The notes under the pieces are model-generated. The model saw nothing but the letters and a program-made list of their open reading frames with translations. It was not told where the DNA came from and did not search any database. This document shows positions 44,823 through 52,635 of a stretch of DNA of 52,635 nt, in pieces. How positions within the stretch are numbered: the stretch's first letter is position 1; each line of letters starts with the position of its first letter. The stretch is from Cytophaga aurantiaca DSM 3654. GTDB taxonomy: Bacteria > Bacteroidota > Bacteroidia > Cytophagales > Cytophagaceae. The stretch is from assembly GCF_000379725.1 (NCBI RefSeq), contig NZ_KB903639.1, forward strand, positions 1 through 52,635. The letters are read 5' to 3'. Both the position numbers and the translations under genes were made by a program.

Positions 44823-44877
44823 CTAAAATATATCAACTACAAATTTACTATTTATAAAAACACAACTTTGATAATTT

Positions 44878-45606
44878 ATGAAAAAAACGTTAGGTCGCAT
44901 CGCATTGTTTTTTAAGAGATTTAATTTTCTCTTTCGTTTGATTCCTGTTGTAGCCGTTTTCTATTTTATATACGGAATAGCAATTCCTGATATTAAGTTT
45001 AACCTGACAGGCGGGAAAGCAGTTGAAATGACGTTTGAAGAATTAATGAATGCGCCTGTTGATCAGATACCTCGTTATGTGAAAATTACAGACGCTGTGG
45101 TTCCTTCTGCATCGTATGCAGAATTTAGAAACAGTAAAAGCAATTCTTTAAGCAGTATTTATTATCCCGTATATTCAAGTAAAGATGTTAAACTTGATAT
45201 CAAAGAACTTAAGGACGCAATGCATTCCGGCAACGTACAAGTTGTAGCGGATTCGACAGGCAAAATTTCTGTATTGAAAAATACAGATGCTATTGTTTCG
45301 AAAGTAATCATTCATGATCCTTATGTGAAAGAATCAGAACTGGACAGTACGGGTGGGAAATATTTTAACAATCCCAATTTTACGATCGAAGGACAGTACA
45401 GCGATGAAAAAGTAAGTACTGAGGTATTAAACTTACTTACAGAAGCAGGTATAAATGTAAGTCCGGATGCAATTGTTTTAAATAAAGGTTATACTCCTTC
45501 GAAAACAATTAATGCTTTAATTGCAGTATGTATTGGAACAATAATTATTGCTCTAGTGTGTTTGTCATGTTTGCCAGAAAAAACGTTGCAAACCTGGATC
45601 GTATAA
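44878..45606 (+). CDS. hypothetical membrane protein
   Basis: A 242-residue protein with an N-terminal hydrophobic segment (IPVVAVFYFIYGIAI, about 22-36) and a C-terminal one (LIAVCIGTIIIALVCLSC, about 212-229), leaving a soluble part of about 170 residues between. The soluble part has no recognised fold. It is sandwiched between the two duplicated lipoprotein units, so the duplication either flanks or spans it. Conserved neighbours of function are absent. Confidence 0.65.
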   Translation: MKKTLGRIALFFKRFNFLFRLIPVVAVFYFIYGIAIPDIKFNLTGGKAVEMTFEELMNAPVDQIPRYVKITDAVVPSASYAEFRNSKSNSLSSIYYPVYSSKDVKLDIKELKDAMHSGNVQVVADSTGKISVLKNTDAIVSKVIIHDPYVKESELDSTGGKYFNNPNFTIEGQYSDEKVSTEVLNLLTEAGINVSPDAIVLNKGYTPSKTINALIAVCIGTIIIALVCLSCLPEKTLQTWIV

Positions 45607-45630
45607 AACTAGTTTTCAATTACCTTCTCT

Positions 45631-45687
45631 GGCACCAGTCTTAGCGAAGCGTTGACTGGTGCCTCTCATTCCGCAGTCTTTGACTCA
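45631..45687. repeat. CAGTC-rich intergenic repeat, second copy
   Basis: GGCACCAGTC (45631-45640) pairs perfectly with GACTGGTGCC (45654-45663); GCAGTCTTTGACT follows at 45673-45685. It matches the copy at 44156-44210 in order and spacing. Confidence 0.65.
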
Positions 45688-45759
45688 ATTTGAAAATAAG
45701 TTGATTATATCTTAGCTCACATTAACTCGTATATTAACACATAGTTTAATCTCCGTCCC

Positions 45760-46077
45760 ATGAAGAAAATACTTTTAATTACACTTGTTTTGTTAGGTTG
45801 TCAAAGTGTTCCTGTTCCGAAGGAAGAAATAACCAAAAATATTTCCGCAGCCATGAATACATGGGATGTAAACAGGATCATTACCTATGCACCACAGCTT
45901 GAATATGGAACAATGGAATTTATGGGTGCAGATCGGGTGTCAGAAGGTAAAGATGTAACCCGGGAAGAATTGAAAAAACGATTGGATGAGTTTGGAAAAC
46001 AAAATCCGGTTGAAAGCTACGAACACACATATGAAGAATTTAAAGATTTTAGTTTGCCGTTTTCTTTTGGAGACTGA
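45760..46077 (+). CDS. small lipoprotein, intact paralogue
   Basis: 105 residues with lipoprotein signal MKKILLITLVLLGC and a mature part rich in charged residues (TWDVNRIITYAP, DVTREELKKRLDEF, VESYEHTYEEFKDF). It is the complete counterpart of the frameshifted gene at 44372. About 40 bp upstream of both genes are shared (TCGTATATTAACACATAGTTTA), so the promoter was duplicated as well. No family known. Confidence 0.7.
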   Translation: MKKILLITLVLLGCQSVPVPKEEITKNISAAMNTWDVNRIITYAPQLEYGTMEFMGADRVSEGKDVTREELKKRLDEFGKQNPVESYEHTYEEFKDFSLPFSFGD

Positions 46078-46121
46078 AATGTACAAATAAGAATTTCTAT
46101 ATTATTATTTATTATGTAATA

Positions 46122-46211
46122 ATGGATGAAAAACGTAAAATGATTTCCATGCATATTTTTGATGAAGATTATCAAGAGGCTCAGGATATATTAAAACGTA
46201 TTGGAAAATAA
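46122..46211 (+). CDS. possible 29-aa micro-ORF, copy 2
   Basis: ATG to TAA gives a 29-residue peptide beginning MDEKRKMISMHIFDED and ending AQDILKRIGK. It lies 45 bp after the lipoprotein gene, in another frame, and corresponds to the micro-ORF at 44754. The sequence is acidic then basic, without a signal peptide. Confidence 0.4.
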   Translation: MDEKRKMISMHIFDEDYQEAQDILKRIGK

Positions 46212-46239
46212 TAGGAGTGATTAAATCTTGTGCAAAATC

Positions 46240-47040
46240 ATGACACCTGAAGAGAAACAATCCGAATTAAAACGACACCGCGATATCTTACTCGCGACAT
46301 TTGACTACTTTATTGAGCGCTCAAATGTTGAGGCATATGGAGAGTTTGATATAGTAGCACACTACCAGCAATTGAAAGAAAAGACCGAAGAAAAATATCA
46401 AAAAGGAAGTTTGACATGGATGAGGCAGTGTCTTCGGGATATGAATGAAGCGACAAGAGAAACAGATGACTTTGGTTATGGTAAATATATAAAGGAAAAG
46501 ACAGGTTATGACCTGGATGTTTTTTCCAGCTTTCACAAACGCATCGACAAGATCATAGAGCCCAAACAGATCAAAACAGAAAACCAATACCGTGATGTAA
46601 TGTCGATGATTGATAATCTGTGTCAGCAAACACCAGTTGATCAGCAGAAGCTGGATCTGTTGAATGATTTAATAATAGATTTTGAAGATAAAATAAGCGG
46701 AACCAAAACCCCGAAGAGTAAGCGTCAATCTTCTTCAAAAGAAAAACACTTTTTTAATGTATTGTTAGAAAGTCCTTCGCCTGACAACAAACGTACGTTG
46801 ATACTTACAGAAAGCGGCACAGAGGGGATTGGAGAACATACGCAAGTATTTATTCAATTTGAAAGTTCATGCTCAGGAGTGTATGCTCCGAACGGAATAA
46901 ATTTAGGTATAAAAACATATTGGAAAGACAATAACACCATTGTTATTGAAACAAAAAAAGAATTTCGTGCTACGGAAAAATGGGAACAGATTCAAAACTA
47001 TAAGGATATTATAAAGGTTGAATATATTGAAAAACAATAA
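46240..47040 (+). CDS. hypothetical cytoplasmic protein
   Basis: About 266 residues from ATG 46240 (the frame could begin at a TTG at 46228). The N-terminal 150 residues are helix-rich and charged, with HYQQLKEKTEEKYQKGSLTW; the C-terminal 90 are probably beta-rich (KRTLILTESGTEGIGEHTQV, then IVIETKKEF). I recognise no family. The following lipoprotein gene starts 13 bp later and is likely in the same transcript. Confidence 0.6.
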   Translation: MTPEEKQSELKRHRDILLATFDYFIERSNVEAYGEFDIVAHYQQLKEKTEEKYQKGSLTWMRQCLRDMNEATRETDDFGYGKYIKEKTGYDLDVFSSFHKRIDKIIEPKQIKTENQYRDVMSMIDNLCQQTPVDQQKLDLLNDLIIDFEDKISGTKTPKSKRQSSSKEKHFFNVLLESPSPDNKRTLILTESGTEGIGEHTQVFIQFESSCSGVYAPNGINLGIKTYWKDNNTIVIETKKEFRATEKWEQIQNYKDIIKVEYIEKQ

Positions 47041-47053
47041 AATTGATTTGAAT

Positions 47054-47824
47054 ATGAAACTACTATATGGCTACATTTTTTTAACCGTGATTTTTTTACT
47101 CTCATGTGAAAGAAAACAACAGAAAGAGGTTCTGAAAGAAGATACATTGCAAGCCGTGATTCAACAGGATTCTCTTAAACAGCTAAATGCCGATAGTATT
47201 TCAAATGATGTAATAGCAATCGTATCCGATACATTTCCTCAAATAGATACATTACTTAAACGCAATGCAACTAAATACATTCGTTTAGATTCAACGGCTT
47301 CGGCAAAGCAGTCTTCAATAACAAAACTGCCGTTTGAATCCCAAAAGGCCGGGAAGGATCCATCTTTTATATTGCCGGTAATAGATACGATTATTTATTA
47401 TTCATGGGAAACGGGTTTTAATTTTAATTTTAATGATAGAGAAGAACTTTTCGCATTTAATAAATACAATAACCGGTTGCCCGATATTTATAAGTATCAG
47501 GTTTATTATACACAGTTCTATTGTCGGTCAAGCCAGGAATATGAACAGTTGAACATTTGTAAAAATTTTGTAGAACTAACCTGCGGCTTTCTTATATTTT
47601 ATGATCCCCAAAATAAAAAAGCGCTCATAGTGAATGTGCAAAATAGTTATTACATCGACTCAGCAATCGAGATGGATTTTCTAATAGATTCAGATTATAA
47701 AATATTGATTAAGGAAGAAGGATTTACTGATGGTGATGATGGTAATTCTGCGATGAAGTATTCTGAATACAATGCAATAATACAATTCACTAAAAATGGG
47801 AAGATTGTAATTGATGCAAAATGA
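47054..47824 (+). CDS. hypothetical lipoprotein
   Basis: About 256 residues from ATG 47054; an upstream TTG at 47018 would add residues ahead of a normal lipoprotein signal, so the ATG is preferred. The signal MKLLYGYIFLTVIFLLSC ends at a lipobox cysteine. A charged spacer follows (about 20-105), then a beta-rich tail with paired cysteines (QFYCRSS, LNICKNF, LTCGF). No domain recognised. Confidence 0.65.
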   Translation: MKLLYGYIFLTVIFLLSCERKQQKEVLKEDTLQAVIQQDSLKQLNADSISNDVIAIVSDTFPQIDTLLKRNATKYIRLDSTASAKQSSITKLPFESQKAGKDPSFILPVIDTIIYYSWETGFNFNFNDREELFAFNKYNNRLPDIYKYQVYYTQFYCRSSQEYEQLNICKNFVELTCGFLIFYDPQNKKALIVNVQNSYYIDSAIEMDFLIDSDYKILIKEEGFTDGDDGNSAMKYSEYNAIIQFTKNGKIVIDAK

Positions 47825-47949
47825 AACGCATGCTGTTCACTGATATCTCCGCCCTTGTCGGTGTTTAGCGAGATCGATAGATGATGTTAAATTTACTGTA
47901 ACCCGAGCGTCACCGACACGTTGCCCATACAAACTGCTAACCTATTCCT

Positions 47950-48684
47950 ATGAAAAAGAAAATCAACATACAAAACGATGATGGGGTAATTGAGCTTCGC
48001 GGAAGCTTTCAGGATGCGGCTTTGTATTTGAATAAAGAACCGATACAATACACATGGTTCGCAGAAATTGGCTCAACGTGGAGGTTTCACATTGCAAAGG
48101 GCTTGCCTCCGGGAACGATTAAAGAGAATCTGGAAAATCAGGAACGTGTTAAAAAAGGAATTTTAACAGAGGAAGATTTTTATGCGATAGTGGATTATTA
48201 TAAACAGTTTTTAGCAAGAGGAGAATACGAATTCGGATATTATAAATTACATAAACATCACGACTGGATAAATATTCCGAAGAATGATGAATTTAAACAT
48301 TTTGATTATTATGGAGGTTGTCCGGATCTCATTCCTACCCAGAATAATATAAAAGAGTCCTGGGTTGAGTTTTATATCGAACAAATAAAAGAAGGAACGA
48401 AGCCAGCTATAATTATTTTACAGAATGAAGAATCTTGTCTTAACTTCATCCTGGACGGGCATCATAAATTCTTAGCGTATCGAAAAGCCAATGCAGAACC
48501 GCATGCATTGATTATTACAAAACTCAATAAATCAAATCTGTCAGTTACTGAAGCGCTTGACTTAGCAAAGAAAATGAACTGCAACAATGAAAAGTATATC
48601 AATTCTATTAAAGAAGAGAAGGAAATGGAATTATATACTATGCGACTGGATTTGAATAAAACGTATCAGGAAATTGAAATGTAA
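47950..48684 (+). CDS. ParB/Srx-like fold protein
   Basis: A 244-residue soluble protein. Residues about 160-195 contain ILDGHHKFLAYRKANAEPHA, close to the 'xLDGHHRxxAxxxxG' motif of the ParB/sulfiredoxin fold. Its general build (N-terminal strands, middle helix, DGHHK motif, then a helical end) resembles ParB-like nuclease or kinase-type domains found in phage and accessory genes. No partner such as ParA is near. A low-GC 125-bp gap precedes it. Function unknown. Confidence 0.6.
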   Translation: MKKKINIQNDDGVIELRGSFQDAALYLNKEPIQYTWFAEIGSTWRFHIAKGLPPGTIKENLENQERVKKGILTEEDFYAIVDYYKQFLARGEYEFGYYKLHKHHDWINIPKNDEFKHFDYYGGCPDLIPTQNNIKESWVEFYIEQIKEGTKPAIIILQNEESCLNFILDGHHKFLAYRKANAEPHALIITKLNKSNLSVTEALDLAKKMNCNNEKYINSIKEEKEMELYTMRLDLNKTYQEIEM

Positions 48685-48795
48685 AATCACATTGGTTTGT
48701 GGTACATAGATCGAAACTTATTCTTATTATTAAAAGATGTGCAGATATGTGCTGGATTTTAGATACATTATAAAAATAAAACGCATCAACCAATT

Positions 48796-49182
48796 ATGAG
48801 CACAACCAAAACATTCATCGAACCTTACCTCTCTAAAAAAACGGAAGTTGTTATTAACGGTGAAAAAGACAATATCACTTTTATTGATTGGGATGTATTA
48901 TCCGGAACTATGGGCGAGGAGTATACTGATATCCTGGACTATTTTGTAAACGACGAAGCATGCGAAGATAAAATAGCAACCGGCGATTGGAAACCCTTTG
49001 GATTGTTGGGCTTGAACCACCATCCGGAAAACTACGGAGAAATGAGTAATGGTGGCTTACTGTTATTTGATGTATCGAATGAAGAAGCTACGGATCCGGC
49101 TATTCTCTTATGGTTAGAAGGAGAAGAAAGAACAATCGCAGAACATTTTTCGGATTTGAAGATCTCAGTGATTGAAGAATAA
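48796..49182 (+). CDS. SUKH/SMI1-KNR4-like small protein
   Basis: A 128-residue acidic protein. A segment GEMSNGGLLLFDVSNEEATDPAILLWLEGE resembles the central strand region of the SMI1/KNR4 (SUKH) fold, many members of which act as immunity proteins to nuclease toxins. The match is partial, and no toxin gene is next to it, so this is a tentative fold assignment. It lies between the ParB-like gene and a repeat-rich gap. Confidence 0.45.
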   Translation: MSTTKTFIEPYLSKKTEVVINGEKDNITFIDWDVLSGTMGEEYTDILDYFVNDEACEDKIATGDWKPFGLLGLNHHPENYGEMSNGGLLLFDVSNEEATDPAILLWLEGEERTIAEHFSDLKISVIEE

Positions 49183-49203
49183 AATATTTTTCAACAACAA
49201 ACC

Positions 49204-49250
49204 TCTTCCGGATTTGTAATCCGGAAGCCAGATAAAAGGATTTGTAATCC
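49204..49250. repeat. GGATTTGTAATCC repeat, second copy
   Basis: CCGGATTTGTAATCCGG and then AAAGGATTTGTAATCCTCTT: two small hairpins in tandem, each with a TGT loop. It matches the copy at 44249-44297 and shares the spacer AAGCCAGATAAA. Confidence 0.7.
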
Positions 49251-49276
49251 TCTTTATGTTGAATAAATCTCAACAG

Positions 49277-49316
49277 TAGAGAGCCACTGACCACTGTTTA
49301 CTGACTACTGTTTACT
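49277..49316. repeat. composite repeat, right end only
   Basis: AGAGAGCCACTGACCACTGT followed by TTACTGACTACTGTTTACT. This is the right-hand end of the composite intergenic repeat without its hairpin. Confidence 0.65.
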
Positions 49317-49428
49317 AACACCCCATAATTATACAACGAAATCCAAAACAAATGTAAAAAGAGTGTTTCTTGAAACAGGTTTATTTGTACTATAAACTAA
49401 ATAAACTCAACCTATAAACACGAACATT

Positions 49429-49545
49429 ATGAATGGCTTTTTCAGAACAATCATTGCAGGCTACGGCGCAAAAAAATTAGGAGGCGGATGCCTGGGTACC
49501 ATCATCGTGTTCATTATTATTTATATGCTGCTTAAATATGTGTAG
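49429..49545 (+). CDS. 38-aa single-span membrane protein
   Basis: ATG to TAG gives a 38-residue peptide with a short polar start, a Gly-rich turn (KKLGGGCLG) and one hydrophobic helix (TIIVFIIIYMLL) ending KYV. It has an isolated start position, no competing frame and a strong terminator 26 bp after the stop, so it is probably expressed. Similar short membrane peptides occur in Bacteroidota genomes and are unnamed. Confidence 0.6.
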   Translation: MNGFFRTIIAGYGAKKLGGGCLGTIIVFIIIYMLLKYV

Positions 49546-49570
49546 CATACTGTAAACGACATCCATTATA

Positions 49571-49628
49571 ATTAAACAAAAAGAGTCCCGTCCCGATAAC
49601 TATCGGGACGGGACTCTTTTTGTTTAAT
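49571..49628. terminator. 28-bp perfect palindrome
   Basis: The arms 49571-49598 and 49601-49628 are perfect over 28 bp with a 2-base loop; the core is GTCCCGTCCCGATA. A7 on the left and T5 on the right make it a bidirectional terminator. It also separates the region from the xylanase gene. Confidence 0.85.
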
Positions 49629-50059
49629 TAGTGTGTAAACTATTAAATGGATTGCATAGCCCACGGTTTTAACCATGGCTATTTTATATATATTCCGTGT
49701 ATAATCCGCCTACATTCCGCCTATGATCCGCCTCATAATAAATAAAATGATTGAATTGATTCCGTTGGTCTGCAAAAATAGTAAATCAAAAAAATAAGAA
49801 TACATCAAAAAATCCGTCCCTAATCCAATACAAAGTTTTGAAAAATAAAGATAAGTGCCAAAGAAACCCTCCTCATCCGCTCAAAATCCTGTTTTGTCCT
49901 ACAACCCTATAAACGTGTCCGGAGGCTGTTTATTTTTTCAATCGTGCCAAAATCCTGTTTTATCATTAAATCTTTAAAATACTGTTTACTTTTTTAACCC
50001 TTCATCAGTAGTATAAAAAATCACGTCCGTTTAGACCCGTAATTTTAATTATATAAGGC
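49629..50059. other. upstream region of the xylanase gene
   Basis: A 431-bp gene-free region. It holds a hairpin-repeat copy (GCATAGCCCACGGTTTTAAC, 49652 on), three copies of TCCGCCTA-like units at about 49705-49740, and a 17-bp direct repeat CAAAATCCTGTTTT(G/A)TC at 49882-49898 and 49948-49964. Any of these could be a regulatory site for the xylanase. No gene is visible. Confidence 0.4.
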
Positions 50060-52635
50060 ATGAAAAGATCAATACTTTTAAAAATCGTATTTGAGAAACT
50101 CTCACCAATAGTATTCTCATTCGCATTATTGTTTGTAACTATGCAAACATACGCACAGACAGTAACCACTAATACGCAAAGCACCAACAATGGTTTCTTT
50201 TATTCCTTCTGGAATGATAATTCCCAGGGGTCTGCATCCATGACCTTAGGTGCTGCAGGTAACTACAGTACAACCTGGAACAATGTCGGGAACTTCACGG
50301 CAGGTAAGGGCTGGGCTGTTGGGAAAGCAGACCGCGTGGTATGTTTTTCCGGTAGTTTTAATGGTGGAAGCAATGGTTTCTTAGCCTTATATGGTTGGAC
50401 AAAAAATAACCTGATCGAATATTATGTGTGTGAGAATCACGGATCATGGACACCACCGGGCAATACAAGTGATATTCAGCAAAAAGGAACATATACAAGT
50501 GACGGCGGTACATACACGATCTATACAGCTACACGTACAAACCAGCCATCGATTATAGGTACAGCAACATTCAAACAATATTGGAGTGTGCGTACACAGA
50601 CACGTTCAAGCGGAACCATAACCTTTGCCAATCACGTTGCCGCATGGCAGGCAGCGGGCATGCCTATGGGTACAACCTGGGATTACCAGATCATGGAATC
50701 AGAAGGATACCACAGTTCAGGAAGTTCAAACATTACAGTAAGTGAATGCCCTAGCTGTGCAACAGCTGCACCAACAGTTCCTGCAGCAGTTGTTAACTAC
50801 GATCTGAATGCCTCAGCAACTCAATTAACTGCAACCGGTACTGCTTTAAAATGGTATACAGTATCTAGTGGAGGTACTGCTTTATCTGCAGCTCCAACAC
50901 CGAGTACAAGTACTGCCGGAACAACGGTATATTATGTTGGACAAACATTGAATGGTTGTGAAGGTCCAAGAACTTCCGTTACAATTAATGTAGTAAATAA
51001 ATATAAGATTTTTAAAGTCTCAACACCTATAGCCATTGATGGTACAATAGAAGCCACATGGAACAATGCAAGTGTATTACCTGCAGCTGCTGCAAAATTA
51101 TTGTCGGGTACAGTAACAAACGCCGCGGATTTGTCAGGTAATTTTAAAGCCTTATGGGATGATACATATCTATATGTATTGGCTGACGTTACAGATGCGA
51201 ATCTGATAAATGAAAGCACGAATGTATACGACGATGATGCAGTAGAAGTATATGTCGATATTAATAATGATAAAGCAACTACTTACGGTACAAACGATGT
51301 ACAGTATTCATTTGGCTGGAACGATGGTACAACCGTTGGTTCATTGCCTTCAGGAAGATCTACAACAAATATTACGTATTCTGCGGTAGCTAAAACAGGA
51401 GGATATATCGTGGAAGCACGTATCCCATGGTCAACCTTACAGGGATCACCTGTAATCGGTCAGTTGGTTGGGATGGATTTCATGATCAACGACGATGATG
51501 ATGGTGGAACCCGCGATGGTAAACTTGCCTGGAACGCAACAGCAGATGATGCCTGGGAAGATCCGTCTTTATTTGGTACTGCAATTTTACAGGGCTTGCT
51601 TCCTTGTACTACTCCTGCGGCACCAACTGTTACATCAACAGCAACGTATTGTCAGAATTCAACAGCAACAGCTTTAACAGCAACCGGTACAAGTTTATTG
51701 TGGTATACATCTACGACAGGTACAGGATCAGCTACGGCAATAACTCCATCTACGTCTGCAGTAGGAACAATTAATTATTATGTAACTCAAAATGTAGGCG
51801 GTTGTGAAAGTTCAAAAGCACAGATCGCGGTAACCGTAAGTGCGGCAACAACTGCAGCAATCACAACAAGTGGTTCAACATCCTTCTGTGCAGGTGGAAG
51901 TGTAACATTAACATCAAGCACAGGTTCTTCTTATATTTGGAAAAACGGAACAACACAGGTTGGAACAGCAGCAACATACGCTGCAACAACAGCCGGTTCT
52001 TATACAGTAGAAGTAACCAATGCAAATAATTGTAAAGCAACGTCAGCTGCAACAGTAGTAACGGTAAATGCTGCTCCAAACGCACCAACAGTAACGGCAA
52101 CAGTTGCTTATTGTCAGAATGCAGCAGCAACACAATTGACTGCAACAGGAACTGCATTAAAATGGTACGCAGATAATACAACAACTACAGCATTAGCATC
52201 TGCACCAACTCCTTCAACTTCAGCAACAGGTACAACAAACTATTTTGTATCCCAAACTACAAACGGTTGTGAAAGTGCAAGAGCACAAATTGCAGTAACG
52301 GTTAATACGTTACCAACTGCAGCAATTACAGCAGGTGGTTCAACAACATTCTGCGCAGGTGGTTCAGTAACATTAACTGCAAGCACGGGCTCTTCTTATA
52401 TCTGGAAAAACGGTTCCACACAAGTTGGAACGGCAGCAACGTACTCTGCAACAGCAGCCGGTTCTTACACCGTAGAAGTAACCAATGCCAATACATGTAA
52501 AGCTACTTCAACTGCAACAACCGTAACAGTAAATGCTGCACCAACTGCTCCGGCAGTAACCGCAACAGTTGCTTATTGTCAGAATGCTGCAGCAACCCAA
52601 TTGACTGCAACGGGTACAGCATTGAAATGGTACGC
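50060..52635 (+). CDS. secreted GH11 xylanase with CBM9-like and Ig-like modules (3' end outside window)
   Basis: At least 858 residues; no stop before the window edge. A signal peptide (residues 1-34, ending QTYAQ) is followed by a GH11 domain (about 35-228): nucleophile Glu120 in [11 protein letters not shown] and acid/base Glu215 in [13 protein letters not shown] short Cys-containing linker and an Ig-like domain (about 240-312) come next, then a CBM9-like carbohydrate-binding domain (about 316-512, [13 protein letters not shown] at the start, [11 protein letters not shown] at the end). From residue about 515, Ig-like repeats in a 155-residue period (462-465 bp; YCQNxxAT ... TALKWY and SYIWKNGxTQVG) run off the window. 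It degrades xylan, with the repeats as spacers. Confidence 0.93.
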   Translation, partial: MKRSILLKIVFEKLSPIVFSFALLFVTMQTYAQTVTTNTQSTNNGFFYSFWNDNSQGSASMTLGAAGNYSTTWNNVGNFTAGKGWAVGKADRVVCFSGSFNGGSNGFLALYGWTKNNLIEYYVCENHGSWTPPGNTSDIQQKGTYTSDGGTYTIYTATRTNQPSIIGTATFKQYWSVRTQTRSSGTITFANHVAAWQAAGMPMGTTWDYQIMESEGYHSSGSSNITVSECPSCATAAPTVPAAVVNYDLNASATQLTATGTALKWYTVSSGGTALSAAPTPSTSTAGTTVYYVGQTLNGCEGPRTSVTINVVNKYKIFKVSTPIAIDGTIEATWNNASVLPAAAAKLLSGTVTNAADLSGNFKALWDDTYLYVLADVTDANLINESTNVYDDDAVEVYVDINNDKATTYGTNDVQYSFGWNDGTTVGSLPSGRSTTNITYSAVAKTGGYIVEARIPWSTLQGSPVIGQLVGMDFMINDDDDGGTRDGKLAWNATADDAWEDPSLFGTAILQGLLPCTTPAAPTVTSTATYCQNSTATALTATGTSLLWYTSTTGTGSATAITPSTSAVGTINYYVTQNVGGCESSKAQIAVTVSAATTAAITTSGSTSFCAGGSVTLTSSTGSSYIWKNGTTQVGTAATYAATTAGSYTVEVTNANNCKATSAATVVTVNAAPNAPTVTATVAYCQNAAATQLTATGTALKWYADNTTTTALASAPTPSTSATGTTNYFVSQTTNGCESARAQIAVTVNTLPTAAITAGGSTTFCAGGSVTLTASTGSSYIWKNGSTQVGTAATYSATAAGSYTVEVTNANTCKATSTATTVTVNAAPTAPAVTATVAYCQNAAATQLTATGTALKWY

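Overview
The window is AT-rich chromosomal DNA from a Bacteroidota bacterium, most likely Cytophaga hutchinsonii or a close relative. This is inferred from gene content and was not confirmed by a search. Pointers are a secreted GH11 xylanase with a CBM9-like module and long Ig-like repeat arrays, a T9SS-type C-terminal sorting segment, many lipoproteins with Bacteroidota-style signals, promoters of the TTTG/TAnnTTTG type, and scattered hairpin repeats between genes. No rRNA, tRNA, CRISPR array, integrase or transposase was recognised.

Region 1 (1-14.4 kb) is accessory DNA. It begins with a broken minus-strand gene resembling the C-terminal part of the type VI baseplate protein TssG. A HEPN-like orphan follows, then a tightly coupled pair made of an EcoRI-type adenine methyltransferase and a DUF262-HNH nuclease. 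Next is a small XRE regulator divergent from a hypothetical gene and a umuDC operon that sits behind a 25-bp perfect hairpin. From 9.3 to 14.2 kb lies what looks like one undescribed element. It has a replication-initiator-like gene with GTGTAC boxes inside it, a DnaC-like ATPase, a convergent cassette (secreted thermonuclease, a MARQKG-type protein, DUF5675, two small membrane proteins), and a 65-aa DNA-binding-like protein. That last gene is flanked by two helically phased repeat arrays: five 10-bp units upstream and about sixteen 11-bp units downstream.

Region 2 (14.4-31.2 kb) mixes lineage-specific secreted proteins and lipoproteins with conserved genes: a YciO/Sua5-like protein, a 955-aa TPR protein, a small (p)ppGpp-hydrolase-like HD protein, a DUF1801 protein, an LpxL-like acyltransferase divergent from a WbqC-like gene, and clpC. 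Between these genes lies a family of composite repeats of about 60-160 bp, with a central CCATAGCTTCAGCTATGG hairpin and TGGTCAGTA-type ends. One copy has become the start of a lipoprotein gene.

Region 3 (31.2-44.1 kb) holds an LRR protein, an NrnA-like DHH phosphoesterase, an outer-membrane-type protein, two large membrane proteins (one VWA-like), and the housekeeping genes fabG and lpdA with recognisable promoters and terminators. A long SDR-DUF2867 protein closes it.

Region 4 (44.1-49.6 kb) is a run of small lineage-specific genes. It includes a tandem duplication of a small lipoprotein plus a downstream micro-ORF, one copy being frameshifted at a T8A7 run. Region 5 (50.06 kb to the end) is the start of the multidomain GH11 xylanase, which runs off the window.
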